The notes: generated from the letters alone by a model not told the origin. A DNA stretch of 64,000 nucleotides from an uncultured Bacteroidales bacterium (GCA_903887775.1 CAISRB010000015.1:1-64000), one strand, 5' to 3'. Shown: positions 54,760-64,000, numbered from the stretch's first letter. Numbers and translations are program-made.

Positions 54760-56349
54760 TCAGGCTGCATTCCGGATCTGGTATTTCCTGCCCGTGAATG
54801 CCAGTATAACCAGCAGAATGGTGATTGCTAAAAGATAATGGGCTATCCCTGTTTCATGCGATTCTTTAATAGCACCTGTAAAATCAAAGAAAGGGACCCC
54901 GTTTAGGATACCATAAACAATTACGGTGAAAGTCACTTCGAATAATTTACTGCCCCCTGTCAGTATCCCGCTCGCAATGGCAAATGCCGGGATGAATAAA
55001 GCTCCTGTGAGAATGGCATAAACCCCATAGAAATTTCCTGAGAAAAAAACCCTCAGCAATACAGGAATGGCAAGTGTAAGCATCAGGATGACAGCAGCCG
55101 AAAAGGTCGCCGGCAGCTGCCTCTGAAGCGGTGAAGCAGCTGAAAAAATATATTCGTTGCAGCGGTTTGCAAGTTCCCTGGAACCCAGGGTTGAAAGGAT
55201 TAAAGTTTGCAGGAACCACAATAATGGCAGGAAATACTTATAGGCAATATTAAGGGGAGTAAAAACTGAGGCAATCCAAAGCCCGGCGGTTAATAACAGC
55301 CACAGCATCGCTCTTCCCTTTAACATCAGCCGAAGTTCTGCAACTGAGAGCTTAATGAAACTGAACCTGGCTTTTGCAACGGGAAGATCGCGGTATCTTA
55401 TCCGCATAGGCGCAATATCATGTTCAGGAAGAACAGTTTGTCCCTTCATGAACCACCAGGTTCTCCGCCGCTTCGCTTTCGTTTCCACGGTGTCGAAACT
55501 GTTAAACTGCAAAGAAACCAGAAGGACCAGTGAGAAGGCGGCGCACATCCAAAAAATCCTTTGCAGGAAAATCCCCGGGGTCCATTTCATGCCCTCCCAG
55601 ATAAAAACTTTGCAGCTGGCCTGGGAACCCGAGATCAGAATGCCCGTGCCCGACTGACCATTCCAGTCCGGGTGAGAGGCCGAGACAGATTTCGTAATTT
55701 CATTGAGGCAGGTATTGACACCAAAAACATCGGTATAGGGCGACCACAGAGCAGAAGATACAATAAATATCCAAAGAAAGAAATATGCGATATTTATTCC
55801 CCCTCTGCTAAGGATCTTAATGGAATCGAAAAACAGCGCCAGGGATGCGAGAATGAACATAGCAGGAACAGTAAGGATAAACAGGGGCAATAATAATTTC
55901 CCAAGCTCCAGCTTACTGGTTTCTCCTCTCAGCAGGAACATGACAACAGTCATGAATGCAATAATGGTAAGCATCAGAAGCAGTACAGCGAAGTTGCTTA
56001 ATAGTTTTCCGCTGAGATATTGGATCCTGTTTATCCGTGTGGTGGCAATGATCTGTCCCACTCCTGTATCTATATCTCTTTTAACTGCGTTATTGATCAC
56101 GTAAAAGCCCAGCAAAGTGAAGAAGGGAACACACATAGCCACCATGCTGCCAATCCAGGCTGAATTGTAAAAACCCCTGTAATTGCCCAGCGATACTATC
56201 CTGTAACCTGCATCAATTGCCGGGACAAAGGAGTATATGATAAACACACAGACAGCCAGGGTTATAAGAAAATAATAACTGCGGATCCTCTGAAGGAAAT
56301 CGGCTTTTGCGATATGGAAGATGCTGTTGATGGTGTAGTTAGTCTCCAT
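54760..56349 (-). CDS. ABC-2 type transporter permease
   Basis: The start at 56349 (METNYTINSIFHIAKADFLQ) overlaps the end of the ATPase gene by 11 bp, a sign of coupled translation; the longer frame does not look real. The protein of about 529 residues has two groups of membrane helices, near 25-50, 70-90, 125-205 and 330-525, separated by a long soluble loop (about 205-320). ABC-2 permeases of this double type export lipids, antibiotics or other compounds. The partner ATPase is encoded immediately upstream. The substrate is unknown. Confidence 0.85.
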   Translation of the reverse strand: METNYTINSIFHIAKADFLQRIRSYYFLITLAVCVFIIYSFVPAIDAGYRIVSLGNYRGFYNSAWIGSMVAMCVPFFTLLGFYVINNAVKRDIDTGVGQIIATTRINRIQYLSGKLLSNFAVLLLMLTIIAFMTVVMFLLRGETSKLELGKLLLPLFILTVPAMFILASLALFFDSIKILSRGGINIAYFFLWIFIVSSALWSPYTDVFGVNTCLNEITKSVSASHPDWNGQSGTGILISGSQASCKVFIWEGMKWTPGIFLQRIFWMCAAFSLVLLVSLQFNSFDTVETKAKRRRTWWFMKGQTVLPEHDIAPMRIRYRDLPVAKARFSFIKLSVAELRLMLKGRAMLWLLLTAGLWIASVFTPLNIAYKYFLPLLWFLQTLILSTLGSRELANRCNEYIFSAASPLQRQLPATFSAAVILMLTLAIPVLLRVFFSGNFYGVYAILTGALFIPAFAIASGILTGGSKLFEVTFTVIVYGILNGVPFFDFTGAIKESHETGIAHYLLAITILLVILAFTGRKYQIRNAA

Positions 56350-57064
56350 TTCCCCCTCCGTTCTTCGCGCTGGCAATGGCCTGCAGGTAGGTATCTTCAA
56401 GGCTGCCTTTTTCAACAGGGAAACCGTGTTTCAGCACCCTGCCCTGGTATACGATGGCTACTTCACTAGCCATTGTTTCAATATCGGATACAATATGTGA
56501 TGAGAGGATAACGATACGCTCACCCGACAGATCTGTAAGCAAATTACGAAACCTGACACGTTCTTCCGGATCGAGTCCCACGGTTGGTTCATCGAGGATG
56601 ATCAGGCTGGGATCGCCTACCAGCACCTGGGCAATCCCTATCCTCTGTTTCATCCCGCCTGAATACGTCCCTATCGGACGGTTCTTTACGATGGTGAGGT
56701 TGAGTTCCTCCAGCAATGCTTCGATCCTGAGTTTTATGCTTTTTCCTGTAAACCCTTTTAAAGCCGCGATATATTCGAGAAACTCGATGGCCGTCAGGTT
56801 AGGATAGACTCCAAAATCCTGTGGCAGGTATCCCAGTACTTTTCTCACGGTATCCGGGAATTTAACTATATCGGTGCCATCGAGGCATATCTGCCCTTCG
56901 GTCGGTCTTGAAATGGTTGCCAGGATTCGCATCAGGGTCGATTTACCGGCCCCGTTAGGCCCTATAAGCCCCAGTATCCCGTTTTTTAGTTCGAGGTTAA
57001 AATCCTTCAGGCCGTATTTATTGCCTTTATATTTCTTTGAGACACCTTTGATTGAGATCTCCAT
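56339..57064 (-). CDS. ABC transporter ATP-binding protein
   Basis: The start at 57064 (MEISIKGVSKKYKGNKYG) fits a cytoplasmic ATPase; the longer frame is not needed. Walker A GPNGAGKST (35-43), the Q-loop PQDFG, signature YSGGMKQR (134-141), Walker B LIILDEPTVGLD (D158, E159) and the switch ILSSHIVSDIE are all present. It pairs with the ABC-2 permease, which begins within its last codons. The hypothetical membrane-anchored gene lies 82 bp upstream on the same strand. Confidence 0.92.
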   Translation of the reverse strand: MEISIKGVSKKYKGNKYGLKDFNLELKNGILGLIGPNGAGKSTLMRILATISRPTEGQICLDGTDIVKFPDTVRKVLGYLPQDFGVYPNLTAIEFLEYIAALKGFTGKSIKLRIEALLEELNLTIVKNRPIGTYSGGMKQRIGIAQVLVGDPSLIILDEPTVGLDPEERVRFRNLLTDLSGERIVILSSHIVSDIETMASEVAIVYQGRVLKHGFPVEKGSLEDTYLQAIASAKNGGGNGD

Positions 57065-57146
57065 AACAGTAACATTGGTTTTTATAAAGGATGAGACGAA
57101 TGAAATCGTGATTGGTTGCAAACTGACCTGGATCTGCACCGAAAAA

Positions 57147-57836
57147 TCAACTGCCCGGGCGGAATGTGAGCTTTACACTGATGCTGTGTTTTGCTTTCGA
57201 TAACACCTCATACCCGGAAGCCTGCGGCAACGTCAGACCATCATCACCGGGTCCGCCGATGATCTCGTAATCCCAGGTTTTACTGGTCCATCTGAGCCTG
57301 GTCTCAGCTACAGGCTGGAGGTTGCAACCCGGCACCGAACCAACACTGACCCATTTGCCGGGAGGCAATTGTATACTATACGAAAGAAATATCTCTTCAA
57401 CCTTGTCGAGGTGGAAACCGTCTTCATCCGGAACATATGTGGCGATTATCTGGGCATCGTAAAACGACTCGTCTTTTGCATCGTATGGCAGCATATGCAA
57501 GTCAATCCGGTAATCGATCCGCTGATCGGTCCGTGCAATGCTGCTGATCTTTGCTTGTTTGAATTCAGTGACCTTGTCGAAATTCCATCCCGGGATCTGC
57601 TTCCCGACCAGTTCTTCCTTGATCCTCCCTATGTCGGGTTCGCGGCCGGGTTGCGAGGTATGCTGATTTCCCGCCGAAGTAACAAGTCCATCCCCCGATG
57701 AGTTTAGATGGATCAGTGAAATAGCTTCATTTCTCAGTTCCCGGTTAAAAATAATGGTCCTTAACGCGGGTATCGAAAAGATCACTACGGCGAGAACTAT
57801 GATAAAAAAAAGTATCAGCAGCAGGAATTTCTTCAT
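57147..57836 (-). CDS. Membrane-anchored hypothetical protein
   Basis: The 229-residue protein begins with a membrane helix (MKKFLLLILFFIIVLAVVIF) and continues as a soluble, beta-rich domain: WNFDKVTEFKQAKISSIART, then DYRIDLHMLPYDAKDE and WVSVGSVPGCNLQPVA. I do not recognise a family. It could be an envelope accessory protein of the downstream ABC transporter on the same strand, but there is no direct evidence. Confidence 0.65.
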   Translation of the reverse strand: MKKFLLLILFFIIVLAVVIFSIPALRTIIFNRELRNEAISLIHLNSSGDGLVTSAGNQHTSQPGREPDIGRIKEELVGKQIPGWNFDKVTEFKQAKISSIARTDQRIDYRIDLHMLPYDAKDESFYDAQIIATYVPDEDGFHLDKVEEIFLSYSIQLPPGKWVSVGSVPGCNLQPVAETRLRWTSKTWDYEIIGGPGDDGLTLPQASGYEVLSKAKHSISVKLTFRPGS

Positions 57837-57946
57837 CTCTCAAAATTAAATAAAATTTTATTGACCTTCTTAACTGATCATCCTTTTCTGGACGGCAGAA
57901 ACCGTATTTTTGCATTTCCTTATCCGGATTCATAAAACAGTTTTAT

Positions 57947-60004
57947 ATGCAAACCTTCAGAATCTTTGTTATTATGACTATTGCAGCCAGTGTGATGTCC
58001 TTTAAAGGACCGAAGAAAGATGAAAACACCAGAAATGACAAATTCAAATATCTCACCGAACAATTCGGCGATTCGAAAATCCTCAGATACCAGGTGCCTG
58101 GTTTCGAAAGCCTTAGCCTGAAACAGAAGAAACTGATTTATTTCTTAAGCCAGGCTGCACTTTGCGGAAGGGATATTGCCTACGACCAGAATTGCAGGTA
58201 CAACCTCCTCGTGCGCAGGACCTGTGAAACGGTTTACGAAGGCTATAAGGGAGACCGTACATCCGCCGACTTTAAGAATTTTACGCTTTACCTCAAGGAA
58301 TTCTGGTTCAATAATGGTTTGCATAATCATTATTCGACCGACAAGACCCATCCTGAATTTTCAAAGGATTTCTTCACTGCAGCATTGAAATCATTGGCTC
58401 CTGAAAGCCTGCCTCTTGCTAAGGGGCAGACTGTTGCTCAGTTCACTGATGAAGTTTCAAGGATCATCTTTGATCCCACGGTCGCCCAAAAACGGGTTTC
58501 CCTCGATCCTTCGAAAGACCTGGTCCTTGCTTCATCCTGTAATTTTTATGAGGGTGTGAGCCAGAAAGAAGCCGAGGAATATTATCCGAAGCTGAAACAA
58601 GCGGATGCCAGGGCGAAAAAAGATACCCTTATCTCTTATGGCCTTAATTCAAAACTGGTGAAGGAAAACGGGATCATCAGGGAATTAACCTGGAAGGTGG
58701 GCGGATTATATTCCCCGGCTATTGAAAAGATCGTCTACTGGCTCAATCTGGCGATAGATGTTACGGAAACACCCCAGCAGAAAGCTTCAGTGGAGAAGCT
58801 GGTTGAATTCTACAGGACCGGCAGCCTGGTCGCATGGGATGAATACAATGTTCTGTGGGTCAAAGACGTGGATGCACTGGTCGATTTCGTGAATGGGTTT
58901 ATTGAATCGTATGGCGACCCTTTGGCGGTGAAGGCTACCTGGGAATCGGTTGTGAATTTCAAGGATCTTGAAGCTACGAAGCGAACGAAGATCATCAGCA
59001 GCAATGCACTGTATTTTGAGACTAATTCGCCTACTGACCCTCAGTATAAAAAGAAAGAAGTGAAAGGGGTGACTGCGAAAGTGATCACAGTGGCCCAGCT
59101 GGGAGGTGACAATGACCCCGTTACGCCTATAGGTATTAATTTGCCGAATGCAAACTGGATACGTTCTGAATACGGCTCGAAATCGGTGACGATGGATAAT
59201 ATCACCTATGCAAATGACCAGGCATCCCTGGGAAACGGTTTTATTGAGGAGTTTGCTGCTTCTCCGGAAGAAGTGGCGAAAGTCAGGGAATATGGTTACG
59301 CGGCTTCAAGCCTTACTACGGATATGCATGAATGCCTGGGGCATGCTTCGGGGAAGCTGAACCCCGGCGTTACACATGATATGCTGAAGAACTACCATTC
59401 GTCGATCGAAGAAGCCCGTGCCGACCTTTTTGCCCTTTATTACATTATGGATCCGATGATGGAGGAGCTCGGATTGCTGAAGTCACAGAAAGCCGGCGAA
59501 GCCGAATATGACAATTATATACGAAACGGACTGATGACCCAGCTTGTCCGCATCAAGCCCGGTAAGGATGTTGAAGAGTCGCATATGCGCGACCGTTCAC
59601 TGATTGCCCACTGGGTATATGAAAAAGGCAGGGATAAGAAAATCATTGAGAAATTTACCCGAGACGGGAAAACATATTTCAGGGTGAACGATTACCAGGG
59701 CCTTCGTATGCTTTTCGGACAGCTGCTGAAAGAGATCCAGAGGATCACTTCGGAAGGTGATTATAAGGCTGCCGGGGACCTTATCGAGACCTATGCCGTA
59801 AAGGTTGACCAGGACCTGCATAAAGAAGTCCTGGCCCGCTATAAGAAGCTGAATATCGCACCTTACACCGGTTTCATCAACCCCGTCTTTAAAGCAGTTA
59901 TAAAAGGCGGTTCGATCACCGATGTGAAGGTTTCTTATCCCGATGATTTTACAACCCAGATGATGGACTATTCCGGGAAGTTTTCTTTATTACCGCCCAG
60001 GTAA
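57947..60004 (+). CDS. Dipeptidyl-peptidase III family metallopeptidase (M49)
   Basis: The 685-residue enzyme contains the M49 zinc motif HECLGH (461-466) and a second motif SIEEARADLFALYYI with E488/E489 providing the third ligand. DPP III releases dipeptides from N-termini. A signal peptide is plausible (MQTFRIFVIMTIAASVMSFK), so the enzyme may be periplasmic, unlike the cytosolic eukaryotic forms. The HExxGH spacing (HECLGH) is as in the family. A TATTTTTG box at 57905-57912 could be the -7 element. The M23 peptidase gene follows 28 bp later, so both may share a transcript. Confidence 0.88.
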   Translation: MQTFRIFVIMTIAASVMSFKGPKKDENTRNDKFKYLTEQFGDSKILRYQVPGFESLSLKQKKLIYFLSQAALCGRDIAYDQNCRYNLLVRRTCETVYEGYKGDRTSADFKNFTLYLKEFWFNNGLHNHYSTDKTHPEFSKDFFTAALKSLAPESLPLAKGQTVAQFTDEVSRIIFDPTVAQKRVSLDPSKDLVLASSCNFYEGVSQKEAEEYYPKLKQADARAKKDTLISYGLNSKLVKENGIIRELTWKVGGLYSPAIEKIVYWLNLAIDVTETPQQKASVEKLVEFYRTGSLVAWDEYNVLWVKDVDALVDFVNGFIESYGDPLAVKATWESVVNFKDLEATKRTKIISSNALYFETNSPTDPQYKKKEVKGVTAKVITVAQLGGDNDPVTPIGINLPNANWIRSEYGSKSVTMDNITYANDQASLGNGFIEEFAASPEEVAKVREYGYAASSLTTDMHECLGHASGKLNPGVTHDMLKNYHSSIEEARADLFALYYIMDPMMEELGLLKSQKAGEAEYDNYIRNGLMTQLVRIKPGKDVEESHMRDRSLIAHWVYEKGRDKKIIEKFTRDGKTYFRVNDYQGLRMLFGQLLKEIQRITSEGDYKAAGDLIETYAVKVDQDLHKEVLARYKKLNIAPYTGFINPVFKAVIKGGSITDVKVSYPDDFTTQMMDYSGKFSLLPPR

Positions 60005-60032
60005 TTGCTTAAATCAATTTATAACGATATTC

Positions 60033-61763
60033 ATGACCAGGTTCCTCATCTCTGCAATTTTCTCCTGTATCCTTCTGCTGCCGGGCAATATGCCGGTGGG
60101 CGCCGAAAAATATCCTCAGCATTATTTCCGTTCGCCGGTTGATTTCCCGATATCATTAGCCGGTTCTTTCGGGGAGCTGCGAAAAAACCATTTTCACTCG
60201 GGAATCGATATACGCACAGGCGGAGCAACGGGTAAGCCTGTGTATGCGGTTGCCGATGGCTATGTTTCAAGGGTGTTCGTCAATCCTGCGGGTTTCGGCA
60301 AAGCCCTGTATATCGCTCACCCCAACGGCTACACGACGGTTTACGGACATTTGCTGAGATTTAACACGGCTATCGGCAACTGGATATCCAGGCAACAATA
60401 TCAGCAGGAAACCTTTGCGTTGGATATCCAGGTTCCCCAGGGATTGCTGAAGGTGAAGAAAGGCGACGTCATTGCGCTCTCAGGAAATTCAGGAGCCTCC
60501 GGAGGCCCCCACCTGCATTTCGAAGTAAGGGAATCTGCCAGCCAGGAGGTGATCAATCCACTGGAGTTCGGCTTCGATGTTCCGGATAACACCCCCCCGA
60601 AGATCACAGCGCTGAAGATCTATCCCTTCGATGCCATGGCGATGGTGAATTATACCGATAAAGCCCTGATGTTGGGCGTTACCGGCGGGGGCAGTAACTA
60701 TTCTGTAAAAGTTCCTGACAGCATTCATGTTTCGGGAAATATTTATTTTGGTGTTGAGACCACCGATTTCTCTGACAATTCAGGGATGAAAAACGGTGTA
60801 CCGTCTGTTTCCCTGACGATCGATAATGAAGTGGTGTATTCCCACCATCTTGAGAAATTTGCATTTGCAAATACGCGGTATGTGAACAGCCTGCTGGATT
60901 ACCCCCTGCTGATCCACAGTAACCGGAAAATCCAGAGATCCTATGTCGCCCCCAACAATAAAAACGATATATACAGCAAAGTAAAGAACCGCGGCATCAT
61001 CAATTTCAACGATAACAGGGCTCACAAAGTGATGTACACAGTCACCGACCTCTGGGGAAATGAATCAAGGCTGGTGTTTTGGGTAAAAAGCCATCCGCCC
61101 GCAGGGCGTCGTCCTGAAAATAAAATAATGCACGGAGTTCAGATGATGCATTGTACGGAGGACAATCATTTTGCAAGGCCTGATATGATCCTCGACATTC
61201 CAAAGGAAGCCCTGTACGAGGACCTTGAATTCGAGTATACTTCGGAGGAACCACTGCCCGGGACTTACGCAAGGCTTCACCGGGTCCATAACGAAGATAC
61301 TCCCTTGCATGTGAACTGCAGCCTGGCGATCAAACCAACGTCCCTTCCAAAGGACCTGGCTGATAAGGCCGTGATCGTTTCGATAGAACCCGGCCGGAAA
61401 TTCTATGCAAAAGGCGGGGTATGGGAGAATGGTTTCCTGAAAACCCAGGTCAGGGATTTTGGCGATTACAGCATTGCCGTGGATACCGAACCTCCCTCGA
61501 TCAGACCGGTGAATGTGAAACCGGGTAAAAATGTAAGCAGGCAGGTGAGCATCATGCTGAAGATCTCGGATAACCTGTCAGGCATCAAATCGTATCGCGG
61601 GATGATGAATGGCAGGTGGATACTGATGGATTACGATGCGAAGAACAACCTGCTCACTTACCTTATCGATGAACATATGGCGAAAGGGAAAAACAGTTTT
61701 CACGTGGTTGTAAGCGATGCCGTGGGCAACCAGGCAAGATACGATGCGTCGCTCGTGAGGTAA
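60033..61763 (+). CDS. M23 family (LytM) peptidoglycan endopeptidase
   Basis: The 576-residue protein has a signal peptide (residues 1-24) and an M23 domain (about 35-175) with HxxxD (H55, D59 in HFHSGIDIR) and HLH (H160, H162 in GGPHLHFE), the zinc site of LytM enzymes that cut peptidoglycan cross-bridges. The remaining 400 residues are beta-rich, with two Ig-like repeats, one ending in GNESRLVFWV and one in GNQARYDASLVR, probably binding the cell wall. It stops 39 bp before guaA and is a complete gene. Confidence 0.88.
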   Translation: MTRFLISAIFSCILLLPGNMPVGAEKYPQHYFRSPVDFPISLAGSFGELRKNHFHSGIDIRTGGATGKPVYAVADGYVSRVFVNPAGFGKALYIAHPNGYTTVYGHLLRFNTAIGNWISRQQYQQETFALDIQVPQGLLKVKKGDVIALSGNSGASGGPHLHFEVRESASQEVINPLEFGFDVPDNTPPKITALKIYPFDAMAMVNYTDKALMLGVTGGGSNYSVKVPDSIHVSGNIYFGVETTDFSDNSGMKNGVPSVSLTIDNEVVYSHHLEKFAFANTRYVNSLLDYPLLIHSNRKIQRSYVAPNNKNDIYSKVKNRGIINFNDNRAHKVMYTVTDLWGNESRLVFWVKSHPPAGRRPENKIMHGVQMMHCTEDNHFARPDMILDIPKEALYEDLEFEYTSEEPLPGTYARLHRVHNEDTPLHVNCSLAIKPTSLPKDLADKAVIVSIEPGRKFYAKGGVWENGFLKTQVRDFGDYSIAVDTEPPSIRPVNVKPGKNVSRQVSIMLKISDNLSGIKSYRGMMNGRWILMDYDAKNNLLTYLIDEHMAKGKNSFHVVVSDAVGNQARYDASLVR

Positions 61764-61768
61764 AGCTG

Positions 61769-61798
61769 TTGTTAACATAAGATTTCTTCCTACTTTTG
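61769..61798 (+). promoter_or_regulatory. guaA promoter, probably leaderless
   Basis: TTG at 61769-61771, a 19-bp gap and TACTTTTG at 61791-61798 match the Bacteroidota -33/-7 consensus. The guaA ATG is only 4 bp beyond the -7 box, so transcription should start at or within one or two bases of the start codon. No Shine-Dalgarno sequence is available. Confidence 0.7.
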
Positions 61799-61802
61799 CA
61801 AT

Positions 61803-63332
61803 ATGCAAGAAACCATACTGATCCTGGATTTCGGTTCCCAGTACACCCAGCTTATTGCGCGCAGGGTGAGGGAACTCAATGTGTTCTGTGATATACACCC
61901 CTATAATAATTTCCCAAAGGACCTCCCGGGTCTGAAAGGCGTCATCCTTTCGGGCAGCCCGTTTTCCGTAAGGGATCAGAACGCTCCCTTCCCTGACCTT
62001 TCAGGGATCAAAGGCATGTTACCCGTGCTTGGGGTTTGCTACGGGGCCCAGTACCTTGTACATTCTTCCGGCGGCGAGGTTGCTCCCTCGAAAATAAGGG
62101 AATACGGGAGGGCCAACCTGGGATATATTGACCAGACATGCCGCCTCGTAAAGGGTTTGTCAAACGGGACGCAGGTGTGGATGTCGCATGCCGACACCAT
62201 TTTGAAGGCTCCTGCCTCCTTCAAGATCACGGGATCAACCTCGGATGTTGAATACGCGGCCTTCAGGGTCAAAGGAGAGGAAACCTACGGCATACAGTTT
62301 CACCCTGAAGTATACCATACTCCTGAGGGACTGCATCTGCTCAAAAATTTTGTTGTGAATATCTGCGGATGTAAGCAGGACTGGACCCCCGAGTTGTTCG
62401 TCGAATCTACGGTTAAAGAGCTCAGGGCGAAACTCGGGAACGATAAAGTAGTGCTGGGCCTTAGCGGGGGCGTCGATTCTTCGGTCACCGCGATGCTTCT
62501 CAACAGGGCCATCAGCGATAATTTGTATTGCATATTTGTTGATAACGGCCTGCTGAGGAAAGACGAATTCAGCAAGGTCATCGAACGCTATAAAAAACTT
62601 AAGCTGAACGTGATCGGGGTTGATGCCGCCAGCCAGTTCCTGGATGCGCTTAAGGGCGTTGCAGACCCTGAGAGAAAACGCAAGATCATAGGCAAAACCT
62701 TCATTGATGTGTTCGATCAGGAAGCTCATAAGATCCAGGGTATCTCCTGGCTGGCCCAGGGGACCATTTATCCCGATGTGATCGAATCCCGTTCAGTGAA
62801 AGGCCCTTCAGCTACCATCAAATCACATCATAATGTCGGTGGACTGCCTGAACACCTGAAACTGAAAATCGTTGAACCTTTGAGTTTCCTGTTCAAGGAC
62901 GAGGTCCGCAAAGTCGGCCTGACCCTTGGCCTGGATCCCGAATTTATCAACCGTCACCCTTTCCCGGGTCCCGGACTTGCAGTGAGGATTATCGGAGACC
63001 TTACGCGTGAAAAGATACGCCTGCTGCAGGATGTGGATGATATTTATATTACCGGCCTGCGTAAATCAGACCTGTACCATAAAGTCTGGCAGGCTTTTGC
63101 CGTACTTCTGCCGGTACAGTCGGTAGGTGTGATGGGGGATGAGCGGACTTACGAAAATGTTGTAGCTTTACGTGCAGTGACTTCGACCGACGGGATGACT
63201 GCTGACTGGGCCCATCTTCCGCATGAGTTTCTGGCGAAGGTCAGCAACGATATCATTAATAAGGTTAAAGGAGTGAACAGGGTCGTTTACGATATTTCTT
63301 CGAAGCCGCCGGCAACAATAGAATGGGAATAG
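61803..63332 (+). CDS. guaA: GMP synthase, glutamine-hydrolysing
   Basis: The 509-residue enzyme converts XMP to GMP with ATP and glutamine in purine synthesis. The class I glutamine amidotransferase domain has C79 (GVCYGAQYL), H167 and E169 (FHPEVYH). The ATP pyrophosphatase domain has the PP-loop SGGVDSS (221-227), and the dimerisation domain ends in the canonical [17 protein letters not shown]. Length is normal for bacterial GuaA. It is a housekeeping chromosomal gene with its own promoter, and the start is fixed by the [20 protein letters not shown] beginning. Confidence 0.97.
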   Translation: MQETILILDFGSQYTQLIARRVRELNVFCDIHPYNNFPKDLPGLKGVILSGSPFSVRDQNAPFPDLSGIKGMLPVLGVCYGAQYLVHSSGGEVAPSKIREYGRANLGYIDQTCRLVKGLSNGTQVWMSHADTILKAPASFKITGSTSDVEYAAFRVKGEETYGIQFHPEVYHTPEGLHLLKNFVVNICGCKQDWTPELFVESTVKELRAKLGNDKVVLGLSGGVDSSVTAMLLNRAISDNLYCIFVDNGLLRKDEFSKVIERYKKLKLNVIGVDAASQFLDALKGVADPERKRKIIGKTFIDVFDQEAHKIQGISWLAQGTIYPDVIESRSVKGPSATIKSHHNVGGLPEHLKLKIVEPLSFLFKDEVRKVGLTLGLDPEFINRHPFPGPGLAVRIIGDLTREKIRLLQDVDDIYITGLRKSDLYHKVWQAFAVLLPVQSVGVMGDERTYENVVALRAVTSTDGMTADWAHLPHEFLAKVSNDIINKVKGVNRVVYDISSKPPATIEWE

Positions 63333-63423
63333 ACTTAAGCCATGAGCCATGAGAGATATGCTAAAGCGAATAATAATGAATAGCAATTTGGGATGTAATT
63401 ATTAAATCAAAGAGATTAACACA

Positions 63424-64000
63424 GTGAACAGGTCATTTTTATTCTTTCTCTTTGTTTTTGCAACCTTGAGTTCCCTTAGCCAGACTTACCAGGAACAACT
63501 CAAGGCCATTCATTCAAAAATAACCGAACAGAAGGACGGCAAGTCGTACTATGTTCATATGGTCAAAAAAGGGCAGACCCTGTATATGATCTCAAAATCA
63601 TACGGGGTTGAGGTGAATGATATCATTTCCGAAAATCCCATAGTCAGGGAAGGCCTGAAAGCCGATCAGAAACTCCTGATCCCTTTCCCGGGTCAGAAAA
63701 AGGAAGAACCCTCCAACTCCCAATCCCCAACCTCCAACTCCCAATCCCCAACCTCCAACACCCAACCCCCAACCCCCAACCCCCAATCCCCAACCCCCAA
63801 CCCCCAACCCCCAACCCCCAGGCCCTGCGGTGAGGATACGGCAACCGGCAGCATCACGTACAAAGTAGTTCTGATGCTGCCCCTTTATCTTGAAGAGGTT
63901 GAAGGCATGAATCCTGAGACCGCCACAAGTGAAGCAATTGATAACTGGAATTCCCTCAAATACCTGCCGTTCTATGAAGGGTTCAGGCTGGCAGTTGATT
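63424..64000 (+). CDS. LysM-domain periplasmic binding-protein-like protein, partial at window end
   Basis: GTG 63424 is the only usable start after a TAA at 63403-63405. A signal peptide ([16 protein letters not shown]) is followed by a LysM module (about residues 40-85; [20 protein letters not shown], then NDIISENP), which binds peptidoglycan. A Pro/Ser/Asn-rich linker made by the heptad array comes next. The start of a type I periplasmic binding-protein fold follows ([19 protein letters not shown], then [13 protein letters not shown]). Similar LysM plus ABC-substrate-binding-like proteins are common in Bacteroidales. The gene runs off the window, and the rest is unknown. Confidence 0.8.
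   Translation, partial: MNRSFLFFLFVFATLSSLSQTYQEQLKAIHSKITEQKDGKSYYVHMVKKGQTLYMISKSYGVEVNDIISENPIVREGLKADQKLLIPFPGQKKEEPSNSQSPTSNSQSPTSNTQPPTPNPQSPTPNPQPPTPRPCGEDTATGSITYKVVLMLPLYLEEVEGMNPETATSEAIDNWNSLKYLPFYEGFRLAVD
63713..63817. repeat. 7-bp tandem array (CCAAYCC type), 15 units
   Basis: Fifteen consecutive heptamers of CCAAYYY type (ccaactc, ccaatcc, ccaacct, ccaaccc) fill 63713-63817. They encode the Ser/Pro/Asn/Gln-rich linker after the LysM domain, repeating every 21 bp as a seven-residue unit. A change by one unit would shift the frame of the rest of the gene. Confidence 0.95.

Noticed and set aside
63713-63817. CRISPR array
   Set aside because: The units are 7 bp with no spacers and lie inside a coding frame; there are no cas genes.
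1-64000. tRNA or rRNA genes
   Set aside because: No cloverleaf arms with CCA-type ends or ribosomal RNA core sequences were noticed on either strand; a covariance search was not possible.

Overview
The window looks like chromosomal DNA of a free-living member of the Bacteroidota, probably Bacteroidales-like. The signs are a type IX secretion C-terminal sorting domain, a FecI-type sigma factor with a FecR anti-sigma factor, STN and carboxypeptidase-regulatory-like domains, an M56/TonB fusion, a hybrid two-component protein with Reg_prop propellers, DUF5687 and DUF5777 families, and TTG-N19-TAnnTTTG promoters. I saw no tRNA, rRNA or CRISPR array. The genus cannot be named from the sequence alone. 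|| Bases 1-12000 are an accessory, decaying defence-type island. It opens with repeats resembling an IS21-family terminus, then a headless gene fragment. Next comes an AT-rich, intact two-gene module (a winged-helix-ended protein overlapping by ATGA with an 870-residue phospholipase-D-type nuclease), followed by an unexported TIG/matrixin-like metalloprotease. After that lie a type I restriction hsdR pseudogene, a DUF4160/DUF2442 toxin-antitoxin-like pair, a second, internally deleted hsdR copy, a truncated dinD with a perfect 24-bp palindrome, a third tiny hsdR scrap, an N-formylglutamate amidohydrolase and a yhcG (DUF1016) relic. The two-gene module is the best candidate in the window for an undescribed system. 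|| Bases 12000-26000 hold a PLP decarboxylase, a lipoprotein lipase, a T9SS cargo protein, a DUF2809 pseudogene, a SET-domain protein, hicAB, an amidase, an ICMT-like relic, a DUF5687/ABC ATPase exporter, a double-domain class V aminotransferase and a C1 peptidase. || Bases 26000-31000 form a sigma/anti-sigma cluster flanked by two paralogous carboxypeptidase-regulatory-domain proteins, one carrying an STN domain but neither a TonB barrel. Bases 31000-42700 carry a TPR histidine kinase, an aldo/keto reductase, an HSL-type esterase, a lipoprotein, an AsmA-like protein, two outer-membrane barrels, an M56/TonB protein and a GldA-type dehydrogenase. || Bases 42700-49100 run on the minus strand: a YycJ-like metallo-hydrolase; a YceI, OB-fold, DUF5777 and cytochrome-c-like lipoprotein cluster; and an unusual fusion of a YdjC deacetylase with a serine beta-lactamase-type hydrolase. 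Bases 49300-54740 carry a hybrid sensor kinase ending in a receiver domain and a CHASE sensor kinase. Bases 54700-64000 hold an ABC-2 transporter, a dipeptidyl-peptidase-III-like enzyme, an M23 peptidase, guaA with a probably leaderless promoter, and the start of a LysM periplasmic-binding protein containing a 7-bp repeat array. || A recurring theme is gene erosion: at least ten relics keep only ends or fragments of genes. Short 7-8 bp repeat arrays occur in three unrelated genes.
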